Assembly (NCBI GenBank): GCA_016237705.1
Contig: CP066204.1
Span: 248,001 to 312,000, forward strand
Length of the DNA: 64,000 bases
Direction: 5' to 3'
Source of the DNA: Aerococcaceae bacterium zg-252
Lineage (GTDB): Bacteria; Bacillota; Bacilli; Lactobacillales; Aerococcaceae
Position 1 is the first letter of the stretch. Every line of letters begins with the position of its first letter. The notes beneath the pieces are model-generated. The model made no database searches. It was not told the DNA's origin and saw nothing but the letters and a program-made list of their open reading frames with translations. Shown piece by piece: positions 62,500-64,000 of this stretch. A program made the translations under genes and the position numbers.

Positions 62500-62640
62500 G
62501 TATGATGATAAAAGATTATCTGACAACAGCTGCGAAGATTTTTTTACGAGTTGTCCAATAGCAGAATCTGAAACATAATCTGATAGAACAGTTAATACGA
62601 AAGGTTTCTTTCCTTTAACCACACCAGATGATTATGATGT
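62500..62640 (-). pseudogene. Possible remnant of a beta-lactamase-like serine hydrolase gene
   Basis: On the minus strand one frame reads SSGVVKGKKPFVLTVLSDYV followed by SDSAIGQLVKKSSQLLSDNL, which looks like the C-terminal strand and final helix of class A beta-lactamase-type proteins (a 'PFVLxVLxD...' strand then a helix). A stop precedes it and no N-terminal part is present, so if real it is a degraded 3' end. The match is by eye and could be chance. It lies between pdp and lysR. Confidence 0.3.
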
Positions 62641-62656
62641 GCTAAATATTGTTATG

Positions 62657-63526
62657 CTAAGAATTTATCAATTCGTCAAAAAATAATTCGGTTGATTTGG
62701 ATAAGGTCTGATTAATCGGCCAAATTATTCTCATTGGAGAGGAAATAACTGGCTCCACTGGAACAAATACTAACCCACTTTTTGAACTTGTATCGACGAG
62801 TTTGTCAAAACAAAATGCATAGCCTAGTCCTTGTTTGACGAAAAGGCTGGCGTTATAAAGTAAATCATAGGTTCCAATGATAGTTAGATTTTTCTGCATA
62901 TTTTTTAATTCATTAGGCATTTCATCTGAAAATCCTTGTCTCGAAATAATTAAGGGCATTTTAGTGAGGTCACTGAGTTTGATAGTATCTTGATTAGCAA
63001 ATGGGCTATCTCGACGCATCAGAATACCCCATTGATCTTTGTAAGGTAATGTGAAAGTATTGTATAAAGATGTATCGACATTTTGGACCGTAATCGCAAA
63101 GTCTAATAGACCATTATTCAGTTTTTCGGTGACCGTTTGAAAATTCCCACTGTAGAGATGAAAGCGAACATTGGGATATTTTGTCATTAGTGTTTTAATA
63201 GTTTCGGCAATGATAGTGATACCGTAAGATTCGGCACAACCTATATGTAAATCACCACCATTGAAATCATTCATCGATTGAAATTCAGCCTCTGTTTTAT
63301 CGACGATACTGAGTATATCAAGTGCACGTTTATATAGTATTTCACCTTCAGGTGTTAAATTGGTATTGTATTTTGAACGGACAAATAATTTCTGTCCTAA
63401 TTCTTCTTCTAAGACTTTTAATTGCTTGGATAGTGTGGGCTGTGTGATATGTAGTTTATTTGCTGCTTTTGTCATGCTTTTATGGTTAGCTGTTTCAACA
63501 AAATATTTAAGTACACGAATTTCCAT
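62657..63526 (-). CDS. LysR-family transcriptional regulator
   Basis: 289 residues. N-terminal HTH (VLKYFVETANHKSMTKAANKLHITQPTLSKQLKVLEEELG) and a C-terminal co-inducer domain with LHIGCAESYGITIIAETIKTL and LDFAITVQ. Divergent from the acetyltransferase gene, with a palindrome between them, so that gene is its probable target. The inducer is unknown. Confidence 0.9.
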   Translation of the reverse strand: MEIRVLKYFVETANHKSMTKAANKLHITQPTLSKQLKVLEEELGQKLFVRSKYNTNLTPEGEILYKRALDILSIVDKTEAEFQSMNDFNGGDLHIGCAESYGITIIAETIKTLMTKYPNVRFHLYSGNFQTVTEKLNNGLLDFAITVQNVDTSLYNTFTLPYKDQWGILMRRDSPFANQDTIKLSDLTKMPLIISRQGFSDEMPNELKNMQKNLTIIGTYDLLYNASLFVKQGLGYAFCFDKLVDTSSKSGLVFVPVEPVISSPMRIIWPINQTLSKSTELFFDELINS

Positions 63527-63597
63527 AGTAACCTCCTAAATGTTTCAAATTCAATTATACTTTAGATATAGACAAAAAGCATAATTAATCATTCACT

Positions 63598-63616
63598 ATA
63601 AATATTTGCTATTTAT
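63598..63616. promoter_or_regulatory. Palindrome in the lysR-acetyltransferase gap
   Basis: ATAAATA 63598-63604 and TATTTAT 63610-63616 with a 5-bp centre; a T-N11-A spacing typical of LysR sites can be read across it. Highly AT-rich sequence makes chance palindromes likely. Confidence 0.35.
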
Positions 63617-63738
63617 TTTATGAGCTTACATAATAAATTTATAAATAATGTGTGAGTAAACATTTGAATCCAATCGCAAGAATAGTGCAAAGTGGATTAT
63701 GATAACGTTTAAATGCACTGTAATACGAGGAGAATAAG

Positions 63739-64000
63739 ATGAACTTAGATGAATTTTTAGCTATCATGAATAGTGGGCAAGAGGTCATTGCTGGCTCACC
63801 GACACATAAATTTATGCATACTCTGGCACAAGAGGCTATTGAGATTACGATGAATATGAATACAAAGTATCATTCAGGTGAAGAAATACGGGCTTTAATG
63901 GAAAAACTGACTGGAAGATTAATAGATGAAAGTTTTTCATTATTTCCACCATTTAATACTGATTGTGGCAAAAATATTAAAATAGGAAAAAATGTATTTA
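63739..64000 (+). CDS. Sugar O-acetyltransferase (maltose/galactoside type), 3' end outside window
   Basis: The frame from ATG 63739 (GAGGAG upstream) stays open to the window end: about 87 codons. It begins MNLDEFLAIMNSGQEVIAGS and ends FPPFNTDCGKNIKIGKNVF, the N-terminal region and first left-handed beta-helix turn of the LacA/Maa/NodL acetyltransferases. A helical linker (TKYHSGEEIRALMEKLTGRL) lies between. Only the N-terminal half is visible. Confidence 0.85.
   Translation, partial: MNLDEFLAIMNSGQEVIAGSPTHKFMHTLAQEAIEITMNMNTKYHSGEEIRALMEKLTGRLIDESFSLFPPFNTDCGKNIKIGKNVF

Noticed and set aside
63700-63714. cre site (TGATAACGTTTAAA) before the acetyltransferase gene
   Set aside because: It differs from the cre consensus at two defined positions, including the conserved C near the right end, in very AT-rich DNA.
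1-64000. Insertion sequences, prophage genes, CRISPR arrays, tRNA or rRNA genes
   Set aside because: No transposase, integrase, phage structural gene, regularly spaced repeat array or stable RNA signature was seen on either strand.

Overview
The window is AT-rich DNA from a low-GC Gram-positive bacterium, most likely a member of Lactobacillales. The evidence is the housekeeping order priA-fmt-rsmB-stp-prkC-rsgA-rpe-thiN-rpmB-yloU-fakA-recG-plsX-acpP, AGGAGG-type ribosome binding sites, frequent TTG/GTG starts, a PASTA-domain kinase, a sortase-anchored surface protein and the sugar systems. Aerococcaceae or Carnobacteriaceae is my guess; no rRNA or other marker in the window settles the genus. 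No insertion sequence, prophage, CRISPR array, rRNA or tRNA was seen.

Layout. 1-1800: ylxM (cut by the window edge) and ffh of the signal recognition particle. 1870-3520: a small membrane protein, a structured and terminated leader or small RNA, and a class 1A dihydroorotate dehydrogenase. 3630-3851: two tandem structured repeats. 3863-20065: the housekeeping block from priA to acpP, in which fmt is interrupted by an in-frame TAA. 20100-23974: oppDFBC without a binding protein. 24063-24220: a candidate free-standing RNA with its own promoter and terminator and a cloverleaf-like fold. 24316-28053: cinA, an XpaC-like protein and a TelA-like protein. 28122-39754: an L-fucose locus with a divergent DeoR-type repressor, fucA, fucI, an orphan PTS IIB/IIA pair, a ribose-type ABC transporter, a FucK/RhaB-type kinase, fucU and fucO. 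39827-47673: a secreted ZinT-domain zinc protein, a TetR regulator, an rRNA methyltransferase and a MacB/FtsX-type exporter with a very large coiled coil. 47872-50952: a NitT/TauT-type ABC importer and a HAD phosphatase. 51084-55698: a PH-like protein and a sucrose locus (LacI repressor, EIIBC, sucrose-6-phosphate hydrolase). 55935-62433: a repeat-rich sortase-anchored protein, a CpXC protein, a flavodoxin-like protein, rpiA and a pyrimidine nucleoside phosphorylase. 62434-64000: a possible gene remnant, a LysR regulator and the start of a sugar acetyltransferase.

How it fits together. The fucose locus covers uptake by ABC transporter, mutarotation, isomerisation, phosphorylation, aldol cleavage and lactaldehyde reduction. 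Its control region holds a strong promoter, a direct repeat that could bind the repressor and a near-consensus cre site. The sucrose locus has the classical arrangement with an operator just after the -10 box. The TetR gene and the exporter are separated by a perfect palindrome that overlaps a promoter.

The most notable observations are the cloverleaf-like RNA near 24.1 kb, a family of roughly 60-140 bp structured repeats placed just before start codons, the nonsense codon in fmt, the orphan PTS proteins in an ABC-type fucose operon, and extracytoplasmic binding proteins that lack a lipobox cysteine.
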